59,171 nucleotides of DNA. Origin: Phytophthora sp. 'mugwort' (lineage: Eukaryota; Oomycota; Peronosporomycetes; Peronosporales; Peronosporaceae). How positions within the stretch are numbered: the first letter of the stretch is position 1; each line of letters opens with the position of its first letter. The notes below the pieces were generated by a model that was not told where the DNA came from, did no database searches, and saw nothing but the letters and a program-made list of their open reading frames with translations. The translations under genes and the position numbers were made by a program. Below, in pieces: positions 1-9,561 of this stretch. Location of the stretch: positions 1 through 59,171 of the forward strand of contig JAUCEF010000074.1 in assembly GCA_033558025.1 (NCBI GenBank). Direction: 5' to 3'.

Positions 1-1003
1 CAAATTTTAACAGGTATTTTTTAGCAATGCATTATACTCCACATATTGATTTAGCTTTTAATAGTGTTGAACATATTATGAGAGATGTAAATAATGGTTG
101 GTTAATTAGATATACACATGCAAATGGAGCATCTTTTTTTTTTATTGTTGTATATATTCATATTTTTCGTGGTTTATATTATGGTTCTTATATCACACCA
201 AGAGAAGCTATATGGTCTTCTGGTGTAATTATTTTTATTTTAATGATGGCTACAGCTTTTATGGGTTATGTTTTACCTTGGGGACAAATGAGTTTTTGGG
301 GTGCAACTGTTATTACTAATTTATTTTCTGCAATACCCTTAATAGGAAAAGATATTGTTGATTGGCTTTGGGGCGGATTTGCTGTTGATAATCCAACATT
401 AAATCGTTTTTTTAGTTTACATTTTACATTACCTTTTATAATTGTGGGTGCCGTATTGATACATTTAATTTTATTACATGAAGTTGGTTCAAATAATCCT
501 TTAGGTATTACATTAAAAAATGAAAATATACCTTTTTATCCATATTTTTATACTAAAGATTTATTTGGATTAATGATCTTATTTTTGATTTTCTTTATTT
601 TTATTTTTTTTTATCCTAATACATTAGGTCATCCCGATAATTATATTGAAGCAAATCCAATGAAAACACCTTTACATATCGTACCAGAATGGTATTTTTT
701 ACCGTTTTATGCAATTTTAAGATCTATTCCTAATAAAATTGGCGGTGTTATAGCTATGTTTGGTTCATTACTTATTTTATTAACAATACCTTTTACAAAT
801 TCATCTGAAATTAGAAGTACAGCTTTTAGACCTATATTTAAAATTTGTTATTGGTTATTAGTTATAGCTTTTTTATTATTAGGTTGGGTTGGACAATGTC
901 CAGTTGAATATCCTTATACTGAAATTGGTATTATAAGTATGATTTATTATTTTTTTTTTTTTATAATAATTATACATTTTTAGGTAAATTAGAAACTATT
1001 TAG
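1..1003 (+). CDS. cob: cytochrome b, 5'-truncated, with two probable indels
   Basis: Apocytochrome b is the catalytic membrane subunit of respiratory complex III in the inner mitochondrial membrane. The window opens inside the gene. The main open frame runs from base 27 to 983 and shows the segment with LHFTLPF and [13 protein letters not shown], which carries the second heme-binding helix, and the [18 protein letters not shown] motif of the quinol-oxidation site. The reading frame appears broken at about base 21, where one T seems missing so that QILTGIF lies in another frame, and at about base 975, where one base seems missing. Correcting the second break restores an ending of the type PFLGKLETI before the TAG at 1001-1003. 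Both breaks are homopolymer or near-homopolymer indels like those in the rest of segment A, so I read them as sequencing errors and not as decay. Cob occurs nowhere else in the window. Confidence 0.9.
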
Positions 1004-1057
1004 TACGTTATAATATTAATAAAAAATCTTTAATAAATAAAAATAAATAATTTAAAT
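1004..1057. other. short AT-rich spacer ending at the cob/nad11 breakpoint
   Basis: These 54 bases are A/T-rich and contain no gene. At base 1058 the sequence abruptly becomes homologous to the interior of nad11, at codon 146, so this is a rearrangement or chimera breakpoint. I see no long homology at the joint. Confidence 0.6.
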
Positions 1058-2627
1058 TGTATTCATTGTACACGTTGTGTACGTTTTGCTAATGAAATTT
1101 GTGGAATTGACGGTTTAGGTTACAACAGGTCGTGGTAATAAAACTGAAATTAATTTTTATTCTTCAAATATTTTTAAATCCGAATTTTCTGGTAATTTAG
1201 TAGATTTATGTCCTGTTGGTGCATTAACTTCTAAACCCTATACTTTAAAGCACGTTCTTGGGAATTAAAAAAAAAAGAGGGTATTGCTATTTTAGATAGT
1301 ATTGGTTCAAATATTAAAATTGATATTTTTAATAATGAAATTATACGTATTTTACCTAAAACTAATTTTAATATTAATAAAGAATGGATATCAGATAAAA
1401 CAAGATATTTTTTTGATAGTTTAAAATATCAACGATTAAAATATCCATTATTAAAAGATAATCAAAACAATTTTCATAGGATTTCTTGGTTAGATGCTCT
1501 AAATATTATTAATAAAAAATTGATAATTACAGATAGTTTTAATGCTAAAAGTATTATTGGTGATTTAACTGATTTAGAATCTCTTTTTTTATTAAAAAAA
1601 AATTTAAATAAATTAGGAATTTCAATGTAAATTATGAACAATTTTTAAAAAATCGACAAATTAAGATAAATTCTGATTTAGCTTCAAATTTTTTATTTAA
1701 TAATACTTTAAAATCTATTGAAGAATCTGATGTTTGTTTAATAATTGGTAGTGATATTCGTCAAGAAGGTTCTATTTTAAATATTCATTTAATTAATCGT
1801 TTAAAAAAAGGAAATTTTAAAATAGCATATATCGGTAATAAAATTAATTTTACTTATCCAGTAAAACATTTAGGATTAACTTTTAAAACTTTAATAAATA
1901 TTATTTTAGGAAAACATGTATTTTGTAAACAATTAAAAAAAGCAAAAAAACCTTTAATTATTATAGGTAGTAATATTTTAAATCAAAAAAATGGTTTTTT
2001 TTTTATTATCAAATTAAAAAATTTATCATTTATTAACCATAATATTAATTTCTTTAATTTTCAAACTTCTTTAATTAATTTTTTTGAAATTACTTTTCCA
2101 AAATCATTAAATATGTTAAATAATTCAAAATTATATTATTTATTTAATACAAATTTACAAAATAAATTAAAAATAACTAAAAATAGTTTTGTTATTTATC
2201 AAGGACATCATTTTACTAAAGATGCTCAAAATTCAAATCTAATTTTACCTGGATTAACTTTTTTAGAAAAAAATGGAATGTATATTAATTTAGAAGGTTT
2301 TATTCAAAAAAATGAACAAATTTTAAATGTAAATATAGAACAACGTAAAGATTCTATAATTTATAGAAATCTTTATAAATTTTTATTAAATAAAAATCAA
2401 TCTAAATCAGAAGCTTTTTTAAAAATTAAAGATATTTTACCTTATTTATTAAAAAAAAAAATAAAAATTATTTATAATTTTAGTTTTAATAAAAAATTTT
2501 TAAAAATTAATATTAATTTTTTAGATTCATTAATTAAAAATAATTATTATACAAATATATTAGAACAATATTCAAAAATATTGATTAATTCTAATAAATT
2601 TTCAAAAATCAATCAAAATTATTATGA
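1058..2627 (+). pseudogene. nad11: nad11 fragment, 5'-truncated and frameshifted
   Basis: This is the 3' three quarters of nad11 (complex I 75-kDa/NuoG subunit), starting at the codon for Cys146 of the intact copies. Compared with the intact copies it has an extra T near 1119, a missing T near 1245, a missing A near 1625, T and A indels near 1990-2012, and a missing A near 2598. Every change is a one-base indel, mostly in a homopolymer. The longest clean open stretch is 2113-2597 in the correct frame. The TGA stop overlaps the nad1 start by four bases, as in the intact copies. The pattern suggests uncorrected long-read sequence at a contig end more than a true pseudogene. Confidence 0.85.
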
Positions 2628-3605
2628 TATACACAATTTTAAAATTTTTAATTTTCATATTACCTTTATTAATTGCTGTGGCTTATTTTACTTTAGTTGA
2701 ACGTAAAATATTAGCTTCTATTCAAAGAAGAAGAGGACCTAATGTTGTAGGTACTTTTGGATTATTACAACCATTAGCTGATGGTCTTAAATTATTCGTA
2801 AAAGAAACAATTTTACCAAGTAATGCTGATGTAATTTTATTTATATTTGCACCTATTTTAGCTTTTTTTTTAAGTCTATTAAGTTGGACAATAATACCTT
2901 TAGGTTTTGGTATGTTTTTTACTGAATTAAATATTGGTATTTTATATTTAATAGCAATTTCATCTTTAGGTGTATACGGTGTTATTATAGGTGGTTGGTC
3001 AAGTAATTCTAAATATTCGTTTTTAGGGCTTTAAGATCAACAGCACAAATGATTTCATATGAATTAACTATTGGGTTTTCAATTCTTTCAGTAATTGTTT
3101 GTGCAAAATCTTTAAATTTAATTTCTATTATTTGGGCACAAAAAAACGGTATGGTATTGTTTTCCTCTTTTTCCTATTTTTATAATTTTTTTTATATCTT
3201 GTTTAGCAGAAACAAATCGACATCCCTTTGATTTACCTGAAGCTGAAGCTGAATTAGTTTCAGGTTATAATGTAGAATATTCTGCAATGGGTTTTGCATT
3301 ATTTTTTTTAGGTGAATATGCTAATATGTTATTAATGAGTAGTTTAACTACGATTTTTATTTTTAGGTGGTTGGTTAGCACCTTTCCCTTTTAGTATAAA
3401 TTGTATTAATTTTTTACCCGGATCTTTTGGTTTAGTATTAAAATTTGTTTTTTTTGTTGTTTTATTTGTAGTTGCTCGAGCTATTTTACCTCGATATCGT
3501 TATGACCAATTAATGCGTTTAGGTTGGAAAGTATTTCTACCTTTTTCATTATCCTGGTTTTTATATACTGCAAGTATTTTAATAAGTTTTAATTGGTTAA
3601 TTTAA
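2624..3605 (+). pseudogene. nad1: nad1 copy with several one-base frameshifts
   Basis: NADH dehydrogenase subunit 1, a membrane subunit of complex I. The first 132 residues read correctly, then a G is lost from a four-G run at about 3029. An extra A near 3146, an extra T near 3360 and a missing T near 3427 follow. The three other copies in the window read through as 326 residues, so this copy is best explained by sequencing error in segment A. Confidence 0.85.
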
Positions 3606-3607
3606 TT

Positions 3608-3910
3608 ATGAATATTTTAAATCATTTTATTTTTACTTTTTTTTTATTCTGTCTTGGATTATTTGGTATAATTTTAAATAGACAGAATATTATTATTATT
3701 TTAATGTCTATTGAATTATTATTATTATCAATTAATTTAAATTTTATTTATTTTGCAGTTTTAATTGATGATATAATAGGACAAGTTTTTTCTTTATTAA
3801 TTTTAACAGTAGCTGCAGCAGAATCAGCTATTGGATTAGCTATTATGATTATTTTCTTTAAATTATATGGAGATATTTCAATTTATAAAATAAATTTATT
3901 ATCATTATAA
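3608..3910 (+). CDS. nad4L: NADH dehydrogenase subunit 4L
   Basis: A 100-residue complex I membrane subunit with three hydrophobic helices and the family's conserved glutamate in the [10 protein letters not shown] segment and in [11 protein letters not shown]. The start is placed at ATG 3608, three bases after the nad1 stop. An in-frame TTG five codons upstream lies inside nad1 and is not needed. The last codons fall in a hairpin: the loop bases CATT at 3903-3906 separate the last leucine codons from the TAA at 3908-3910. This orientation of the loop gives the C-terminus LLSL. Confidence 0.92.
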   Translation: MNILNHFIFTFFLFCLGLFGIILNRQNIIIILMSIELLLLSINLNFIYFAVLIDDIIGQVFSLLILTVAAAESAIGLAIMIIFFKLYGDISIYKINLLSL

Positions 3911-3960
3911 TAAATTTATTTTATAAATTGAAATATCTCCATATAATTTAAAGAAAATAA
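3849..3960. repeat. perfect hairpin palindrome with 4-nt loop at segment A/B junction
   Basis: Bases 3849-3902 and 3907-3960 are reverse complements, about 54 bp each, separated only by CATT. The left arm is the 3' end of nad4L. Two extra 67-bp units follow on the right before the mirror image of the nad4L region resumes. This is the turning point between the plus-strand copy in segment A and the minus-strand copy in segment B. Confidence 0.9.
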
Positions 3961-4095
3961 ATTTATTATAATGATAATAAATTTATTTTATAAATTGAAA
4001 TATCTCCATATAATTTAAAGAAAATAAATTTATTATAATGATAATAAATTTATTTTATAAATTGAAATATCTCCATATAATTTAAAGAAAATAAT
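3907..4095. repeat. 67-bp tandem repeat, nearly 3 copies
   Basis: The same 67-base unit begins at 3907, 3974 and 4041. It is the reverse complement of the nad4L 3' end plus a few bases beyond the stop. The third copy runs into the minus-strand nad4L of segment B. The equivalent junction near 49000 has one unit fewer, so the copy number varies between junctions. Confidence 0.9.
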
Positions 4096-4335
4096 CATAA
4101 TAGCTAATCCAATAGCTGATTCTGCTGCAGCTACTGTTAAAATTAATAAAGAAAAAACTTGTCCTATTATATCATCAATTAAAACTGCAAAATAAATAAA
4201 ATTTAAATTAATTGATAATAATAATAATTCAATAGACATTAAAATAATAATAATATTCTGTCTATTTAAAATTATACCAAATAATCCAAGACAGAATAAA
4301 AAAAAAGTAAAAATAAAATGATTTAAAATATTCAT
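4033..4335 (-). CDS. nad4L: NADH dehydrogenase subunit 4L (segment B copy)
   Basis: Same 100-residue protein as at 3608-3910, ending LLSL. It starts two bases after the nad1 stop codon and closes the minus-strand trio nad11-nad1-nad4L. Its 3' end lies within the tandem repeat block. Confidence 0.92.
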   Translation of the reverse strand: MNILNHFIFTFFLFCLGLFGIILNRQNIIIILMSIELLLLSINLNFIYFAVLIDDIIGQVFSLLILTVAAAESAIGLAIMIIFFKLYGDISIYKINLLSL

Positions 4336-4337
4336 AA

Positions 4338-5318
4338 TTAAATTAACCAATTAAAACTTATTAAAATACTTGCAGTATATAAAAACCAGGATAATGAAAA
4401 AGGTAGAAATACTTTCCAACCTAAACGCATTAATTGGTCATAACGATATCGAGGTAAAATAGCTCGAGCAACTACAAATAAAACAACAAAAAAACAAATT
4501 TTAATACTAAACCAAAAAGATCCGGGTAAAAAATTAATACAATTTATACTAAAAGGGAAAGGTGCTAACCAACCACCTAAAAATAAAATCGTAGTTAAAC
4601 TACTCATTAATAACATATTAGCATATTCACCTAAAAAAAATAATGCAAAACCCATTGCAGAATATTCTACATTATAACCTGAAACTAATTCAGCTTCAGC
4701 TTCAGGTAAATCAAAGGGATGTCGATTTGTTTCTGCTAAACAAGATATAAAAAAAATTATAAAAATAGGAAAAAGAGGAAAACAATACCATACCGTTTTT
4801 TGTGCCCAAATAATAGAAATTAAATTTAAAGATTTTGCACAAACAATTACTGAAAGAATTGAAAACCCAATAGTTAATTCATATGAAATCATTTGTGCTG
4901 TTGATCTTAAAGCCCCTAAAAACGAATATTTAGAATTACTTGACCAACCACCTATAATAACACCGTATACACCTAAAGATGAAATTGCTATTAAATATAA
5001 AATACCAATATTTAATTCAGTAAAAAACATACCAAAACCTAAAGGTATTATTGTCCAACTTAATAGACTTAAAAAAAAAGCTAAAATAGGTGCAAATATA
5101 AATAAAATTACATCAGCATTACTTGGTAAAATTGTTTCTTTTACGAATAATTTAAGACCATCAGCTAATGGTTGTAATAATCCAAAAGTACCTACAACAT
5201 TAGGTCCTCTTCTTCTTTGAATAGAAGCTAATATTTTACGTTCAACTAAAGTAAAATAAGCCACAGCAATTAATAAAGGTAATATGAAAATTAAAAATTT
5301 TAAAATTGTGTATATCAT
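4338..5318 (-). CDS. nad1: NADH dehydrogenase subunit 1 (segment B copy)
   Basis: A 326-residue, multi-spanning complex I subunit that helps form the ubiquinone entry site. Diagnostic segments are [20 protein letters not shown] near residues 24-43, [35 protein letters not shown] near residues 113-147, and [37 protein letters not shown] near residues 196-232, the classic acidic loop. The length is normal for the family. The start ATG overlaps the nad11 TGA stop as ATGA, which suggests co-transcription and translational coupling. Confidence 0.97.
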   Translation of the reverse strand: MIYTILKFLIFILPLLIAVAYFTLVERKILASIQRRRGPNVVGTFGLLQPLADGLKLFVKETILPSNADVILFIFAPILAFFLSLLSWTIIPLGFGMFFTELNIGILYLIAISSLGVYGVIIGGWSSNSKYSFLGALRSTAQMISYELTIGFSILSVIVCAKSLNLISIIWAQKTVWYCFPLFPIFIIFFISCLAETNRHPFDLPEAEAELVSGYNVEYSAMGFALFFLGEYANMLLMSSLTTILFLGGWLAPFPFSINCINFLPGSFWFSIKICFFVVLFVVARAILPRYRYDQLMRLGWKVFLPFSLSWFLYTASILISFNWLI

Positions 5319-7322
5319 AATAATTTTGATTGATTTTTGAAAATTTTATTAGAATTAATCAATATTTTTGAATATTGTTCTAATATATTTGTATAATAAT
5401 TATTTTTAATTAATGAATCTAAAAAATTAATATTAATTTTTAAAAATTTTTTATTAAAACTAAAATTATAAATAATTTTTATTTTTTTTTTTAATAAATA
5501 AGGTAAAATATCTTTAATTTTTAAAAAAGCTTCTGATTTAGATTGATTTTTATTTAATAAAAATTTATAAAGATTTCTATAAATTATAGAATCTTTACGT
5601 TGTTCTATATTTACATTTAAAATTTGTTCATTTTTTTGAATAAAACCTTCTAAATTAATATACATTCCATTTTTTTCTAAAAAAGTTAATCCAGGTAAAA
5701 TTAGATTTGAATTTTGAGCATCTTTAGTAAAATGATGTCCTTGATAAATAACAAAACTATTTTTAGTTATTTTTAATTTATTTTGTAAATTTGTATTAAA
5801 TAAATAATATAATTTTGAATTATTTAACATATTTAATGATTTTGGAAAAGTAATTTCAAAAAAATTAATTAAAGAAGTTTGAAAATTAAAGAAATTAATA
5901 TTATGGTTAATAAATGATAAATTTTTTAATTTTGATAATAAAAAAAAAACCATTTTTTTGATTTAAAATATTACTACCTATAATAATTAAAGGTTTTTTT
6001 GCTTTTTTTAATTGTTTACAAAATACATGTTTTCCTAAAATAATATTTATTAAAGTTTTAAAAGTTAATCCTAAATGTTTTACTGGATAAGTAAAATTAA
6101 TTTTATTACCGATATATGCTATTTTAAAATTTCCTTTTTTTAAACGATTAATTAAATGAATATTTAAAATAGAACCTTCTTGACGAATATCACTACCAAT
6201 TATTAAACAAACATCAGATTCTTCAATAGATTTTAAAGTATTATTAAATAAAAAATTTGAAGCTAAATCAGAATTTATCTTAATTTGTCGATTTTTTAAA
6301 AATTGTTCATAATTTACATTTGAAATTCCTAATTTATTTAAATTTTTTTTTAATAAAAAAAGAGATTCTAAATCAGTTAAATCACCAATAATACTTTTAG
6401 CATTAAAACTATCTGTAATTATCAATTTTTTATTAATAATATTTAGAGCATCTAACCAAGAAATCCTATGAAAATTGTTTTGATTATCTTTTAATAATGG
6501 ATATTTTAATCGTTGATATTTTAAACTATCAAAAAAATATCTTGTTTTATCTGATATCCATTCTTTATTAATATTAAAATTAGTTTTAGGTAAAATACGT
6601 ATAATTTCATTATTAAAAATATCAATTTTAATATTTGAACCAATACTATCTAAAATAGCAATACCCTCTTTTTTTTTTAATTCCCAAGAACGTGCTTTAA
6701 AAGTATAGGGTTTAGAAGTTAATGCACCAACAGGACATAAATCTACTAAATTACCAGAAAATTCGGATTTAAAAATATTTGAAGAATAAAAATTAATTTC
6801 AGTTTTATTACCACGACCTGTTGTACCTAAACCGTCAATTCCACAAATTTCATTAGCAAAACGTACACAACGTGTACAATGAATACATCTTGTCATAATT
6901 GTTTTAATAAAAGGACCACAATATTTATCTTCAACGCCACGTTTTTTAAAAAAAAAACGACTACGATCCGATCCAAAAATCATTGTTTGATCTTGTAAAT
7001 CACATTCTGACGCTTGATCACAAATAGGACAATCTAATGGATGATTTATTAAAAGAAATTCTAATACACTTTCACGTGCTTTTTGTACTAAAGGAGTATT
7101 AGTAAATATTTTCATATTTGGTATTAAAGGCATTGCACATGAAGCTACAGGTTTAGGGGAATTTTCGATTTCAACTAAACACATACGACAATTACCGGCA
7201 ATTTGTAAATTCTCTTGAAAACAGAATTTAGGGATTTGAATTTTAAAATTATTACATGCTTGTAAAACTGTTAAATTTTTATTAACTTTTAATTCGATAT
7301 TGTTAATATATATATTAATCAT
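5315..7322 (-). CDS. nad11: NADH dehydrogenase subunit 11 with a one-base insertion
   Basis: NuoG-type iron-sulfur subunit of the complex I matrix arm. The intact protein in segments C and D has 668 residues. Cys34, 45, 48 and 62 form the [2Fe-2S] site. His94, Cys98, 101 and 107 and then Cys146, 149, 152 and 196 ligate two [4Fe-4S] clusters. A reduced molybdopterin-oxidoreductase-like domain follows. In this copy an A run at about 5940-5949 has ten bases where the other copies have nine, which splits the gene into frames 5907-7322 and 5315-5953. The other copies are intact, so this is a probable sequencing or assembly error. The gene heads a minus-strand cluster with nad1 and nad4L. Confidence 0.93.
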
Positions 7323-7404
7323 TTTAATGATAAAAAATTAAATAAAATATAAATTTATTTTCACTAAAAAGATATATTTTATTTAAAATATATTATTATA
7401 GTAA
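7323..7404. other. spacer upstream of nad11
   Basis: An 82-base A/T-rich spacer between the nad11 start and trnL(uag), both on the minus strand. No promoter can be assigned confidently. Confidence 0.4.
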
Positions 7405-7487
7405 TATCAAAGAAGGGATTTGAACCCTTAACGCTTTTAAGCTTTACATCCTAAGTGTAACGTGTTTACCAATTTCACCACTTTGAT
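7405..7487 (-). tRNA. trnL(uag): tRNA-Leu (anticodon UAG)
   Basis: Reads CUN leucine codons. The 7-bp acceptor ATCAAAG/CTTTGAT is perfect, the anticodon loop is CTTAGGA, the variable arm is long as expected for leucine, and the T arm AAGGG-TTCAAAT-CCCTT is perfect. Confidence 0.92.
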
Positions 7488-7495
7488 AATAAAAA

Positions 7496-7578
7496 TACCT
7501 ACTATTGGACTTGAACCAATAACCCTAAAAGGGAACAGATTTTAAATCTATCGTGTTTACCAATTTCACCAAGTAGGC
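7496..7578 (-). tRNA. trnL(uaa): tRNA-Leu (anticodon UAA)
   Basis: Reads UUR codons, the dominant leucine codons here. The acceptor pairs GCCTACT with AGTAGGT, the anticodon loop is TTTAAAA, a long variable arm is present and the T arm is ATTGG-TTCAAGT-CCAAT. Its presence confirms that UUA is leucine and not stop, which argues against the thraustochytrid code. Confidence 0.92.
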
Positions 7579-7596
7579 TAATATTTTTTTAAATAT

Positions 7597-8340
7597 ATGA
7601 AAAAAAAAAAAATAATAACTTATTTACAATTACATTTATTTGAATTAAAATATAATTTTTTTATACTTTTAATCACTTTTTTTTATCTTTTTATAATTTC
7701 ATATTATTTTTCTGATCAATTAATATATTTATTAGTTAATAATTTACTTAATAAAAATATGTTAAAATATTTTATTTTTACTAATATTACTGAAATTTTT
7801 ATTACTAATATTTTTATAGCAATTTTCATAACAACTTTTATAACAATTCAATTAAGTTTTTTATTATTTTGGTTTTTTTTATCAAAAGGTTTATATAAAT
7901 TTGAAAATTTTATTTTTATAAAATTTTATATTTTTTTTATAATTTTTAATTTTTTTATAATAAAATTTATTTTTACTAATATTATTCCACATATTTGGGA
8001 TTTTTTATTAAATTTAAATTTTTCAAATTTATATCTTTTAACAATTTATTTTGAACCAAAAATTGATAATTATTTTGATTTTATTTTTTCTTCTTTTATT
8101 TATATATTTATAATATTTATTTATTTTTTTTCTTTATTTTTTTTTATATCAAATAATATTTTAAAAATTAAAATAATTATTAATTTAAGAAAATTCTTTT
8201 ATTTAAAAATAATATTATTGAGTGCTTTAATTACACCACCAGATATATTTAATTTTATATTAATTTATTTTATCTTTTTTTTTTTTTTTGAAATATTTAT
8301 TTATATTTCAATATATTTAAATAAATATAAATTAATTTAA
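7597..8340 (+). CDS. tatC: Sec-independent (twin-arginine) translocase subunit TatC
   Basis: A 247-residue, strongly hydrophobic inner-membrane protein and the signal-recognition core of the twin-arginine translocase, retained in some protist, plant and sponge mitochondria. The N-terminus carries the family motif as HLFELKYN at residues 13-20, including the conserved glutamate, and the C-terminal region has SALITPPDIFNFIL with the conserved proline pair and aspartate. About six membrane segments can be seen. It diverges from nad11 across two leucine tRNAs and overlaps the convergent rpl31-like gene by nine bases. A TatA-like mini-ORF lies elsewhere in the unit (24744-24842). Confidence 0.93.
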   Translation: MKKKKIITYLQLHLFELKYNFFILLITFFYLFIISYYFSDQLIYLLVNNLLNKNMLKYFIFTNITEIFITNIFIAIFITTFITIQLSFLLFWFFLSKGLYKFENFIFIKFYIFFIIFNFFIIKFIFTNIIPHIWDFLLNLNFSNLYLLTIYFEPKIDNYFDFIFSSFIYIFIIFIYFFSLFFFISNNILKIKIIINLRKFFYLKIILLSALITPPDIFNFILIYFIFFFFFEIFIYISIYLNKYKLI

Positions 8341-8535
8341 TTTATTTTTTTTTATAAAATTTAATTTACTTTTATTTAAATTGATATTTGTATTTGTAAT
8401 AATATCTGTTTCTTTAAAAATTCTTAAATTTAATTGATAATTTTTTAAATACTTAATAGATGTTATTTTTAAAGAAGATCCATTTGTTAAAATAATTTTA
8501 TTTTTATAGGTAAAAAATTTTTTATTTTTATTCAT
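8332..8535 (-). CDS. rpl31: putative ribosomal protein L31
   Basis: A small basic protein of 67 residues from ATG 8535. A longer frame from 8565 would run into trnC on the other strand, so the inner ATG is preferred. The segment FTYKNKIILTNGSSLKITSIKYLKNYQLNL resembles the short L31-type proteins encoded by stramenopile mitochondria, where an NGSS/DGSS turn sits between strands. No zinc-binding cysteines are visible. It overlaps the 3' end of tatC convergently by nine bases. The assignment rests on weak similarity and on genomic context. Confidence 0.55.
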   Translation of the reverse strand: MNKNKKFFTYKNKIILTNGSSLKITSIKYLKNYQLNLRIFKETDIITNTNINLNKSKLNFIKKNKLN

Positions 8536-8552
8536 ATAATATAATTTATTTT

Positions 8553-8623
8553 GGCTAGATAACATAAAGGTAATGTAAAGGACTGCAAATCCTTTAATGA
8601 CGGTTCGAATCCGTCTCTAGCTT
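8553..8623 (+). tRNA. trnC(gca): tRNA-Cys (anticodon GCA)
   Basis: Acceptor GGCTAGA/TCTAGCT with a terminal G-U pair, anticodon loop CTGCAAA and T arm GACGG-TTCGAAT-CCGTC. Confidence 0.92.
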
Positions 8624-8627
8624 TTAA

Positions 8628-8712
8628 AGGATAGAGTGGGATTTGAACCCACGGTATTATTACATACTTCAGTTTTCAAGACTGACACCTTAAACCACTC
8701 GATCACCTATCC
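8628..8712 (-). tRNA. trnS(uga): tRNA-Ser (anticodon UGA)
   Basis: Class II tRNA with a long variable arm. The anticodon stem-loop is TCAGT-CTTGAAA-ACTGA, giving UGA, and the T arm is GTGGG-TTCAAAT-CCCAC. It lies just upstream of rps11 on the opposite strand order and tail-to-tail with trnC. Confidence 0.92.
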
Positions 8713-8721
8713 ATATTAAAA

Positions 8722-9135
8722 TTAACGTCTTTTTTGTTTTTTTAATCTACAACCATTAAAAGGTTTTGTTGTTTTATCTAAAATATATTTTATTTTAATT
8801 TTTTTATTTTTTATATTTTTTAAAACATTATATCGACCTAAACCAGTACCATGTAAATAAATTTTTAATTTTTTTATTTTTTTTAATTGAAGATATTTAT
8901 TAATTTTATATACAATTAATTGAACATTATATGGTGTATTTTTTTTAAAACGTGTTTTTTTTAATGATTTTGTAGACCATTGTTTTAAAAGATTTCCTTT
9001 ATAAGTTGTTAAACTTATAATAGTATTTTTTAAATTTGCTGTAATATGTAAATTTGTTAAAATTAAAGGATTTTTTTTTTTTAAATTTATTTTTTTTTTA
9101 AATTTATTTTTAAAATTATATTTATTTTTATTCAT
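8722..9135 (-). CDS. rps11: ribosomal protein S11
   Basis: Small-subunit platform protein of 137 residues. The first 27 residues are a lysine-rich extension. The core has NLHITANLKNTIISLTTYKGN (family form THI.A..NNTI....D..GN) and ends with DKTTKPFNGCRLKKQKRR, the typical NGCRP-K-R tail. It follows rps13 with a 12-base gap, the usual alpha-operon pair. Confidence 0.95.
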   Translation of the reverse strand: MNKNKYNFKNKFKKKINLKKKNPLILTNLHITANLKNTIISLTTYKGNLLKQWSTKSLKKTRFKKNTPYNVQLIVYKINKYLQLKKIKKLKIYLHGTGLGRYNVLKNIKNKKIKIKYILDKTTKPFNGCRLKKQKRR

Positions 9136-9147
9136 AGAATAATAACT

Positions 9148-9561
9148 TTATCTTTTTTTTTTTTTTTGACTTTTAAATGGTCGTTTATTACGTGAAATAC
9201 GTTTTTGAATAAAAATTTTTTTTAATTTTTTAGATGTTTTTGAATTTGTATGAGTACGTTGTCCTCTAACAGGTAATCCCTGACTTTGTCTAATTCCACG
9301 ATTACTTTTAATTTCTACTAATTCATTTAATCTTTCAGTTTTAATTTTTTTTAAAAGTTGTTCAACTTTTAAATTTTTATTAATATAATTAACCAGTCGG
9401 TTTACATGGTTGTTTTTAAGTTTATTAAGGGTGATTTGAGGATTAATTCCTATATTTTTACAAATTTTCTTGGATTGAAATTCATTAATACCATATAATA
9501 TAGTTAATGAATATAAAATACTTTTTGAATCTGAAATTGTTTTATTAAAAATATATAACAT
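9148..9561 (-). CDS. rps13: ribosomal protein S13
   Basis: A 137-residue small-subunit head protein. It shows the helix-turn region GINEFQSKKICKNIGI and the highly conserved C-terminal RGIRQSQGLPVRGQRTHTNSKT, which contacts rRNA and tRNA. It forms a two-gene minus-strand unit with rps11 and is divergent from rpl2 across only 28 bases. Confidence 0.97.
   Translation of the reverse strand: MLYIFNKTISDSKSILYSLTILYGINEFQSKKICKNIGINPQITLNKLKNNHVNRLVNYINKNLKVEQLLKKIKTERLNELVEIKSNRGIRQSQGLPVRGQRTHTNSKTSKKLKKIFIQKRISRNKRPFKSQKKKKR

Noticed and set aside
1058..3605. True pseudogenisation of nad11 and nad1 in segment A
   Set aside because: All differences are one-base indels, mostly in homopolymers, with essentially no substitutions, which fits sequencing error better than mutational decay.
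3907..4095. CRISPR array
   Set aside because: The 67-bp repeats are contiguous copies of the nad4L tail with no unique spacers, in a mitochondrial genome.
7597..8340. Possible atp6 or nad6 in place of tatC
   Set aside because: The HLFELKY motif near the N-terminus and the ITPPD motif near the C-terminus are specific to TatC.
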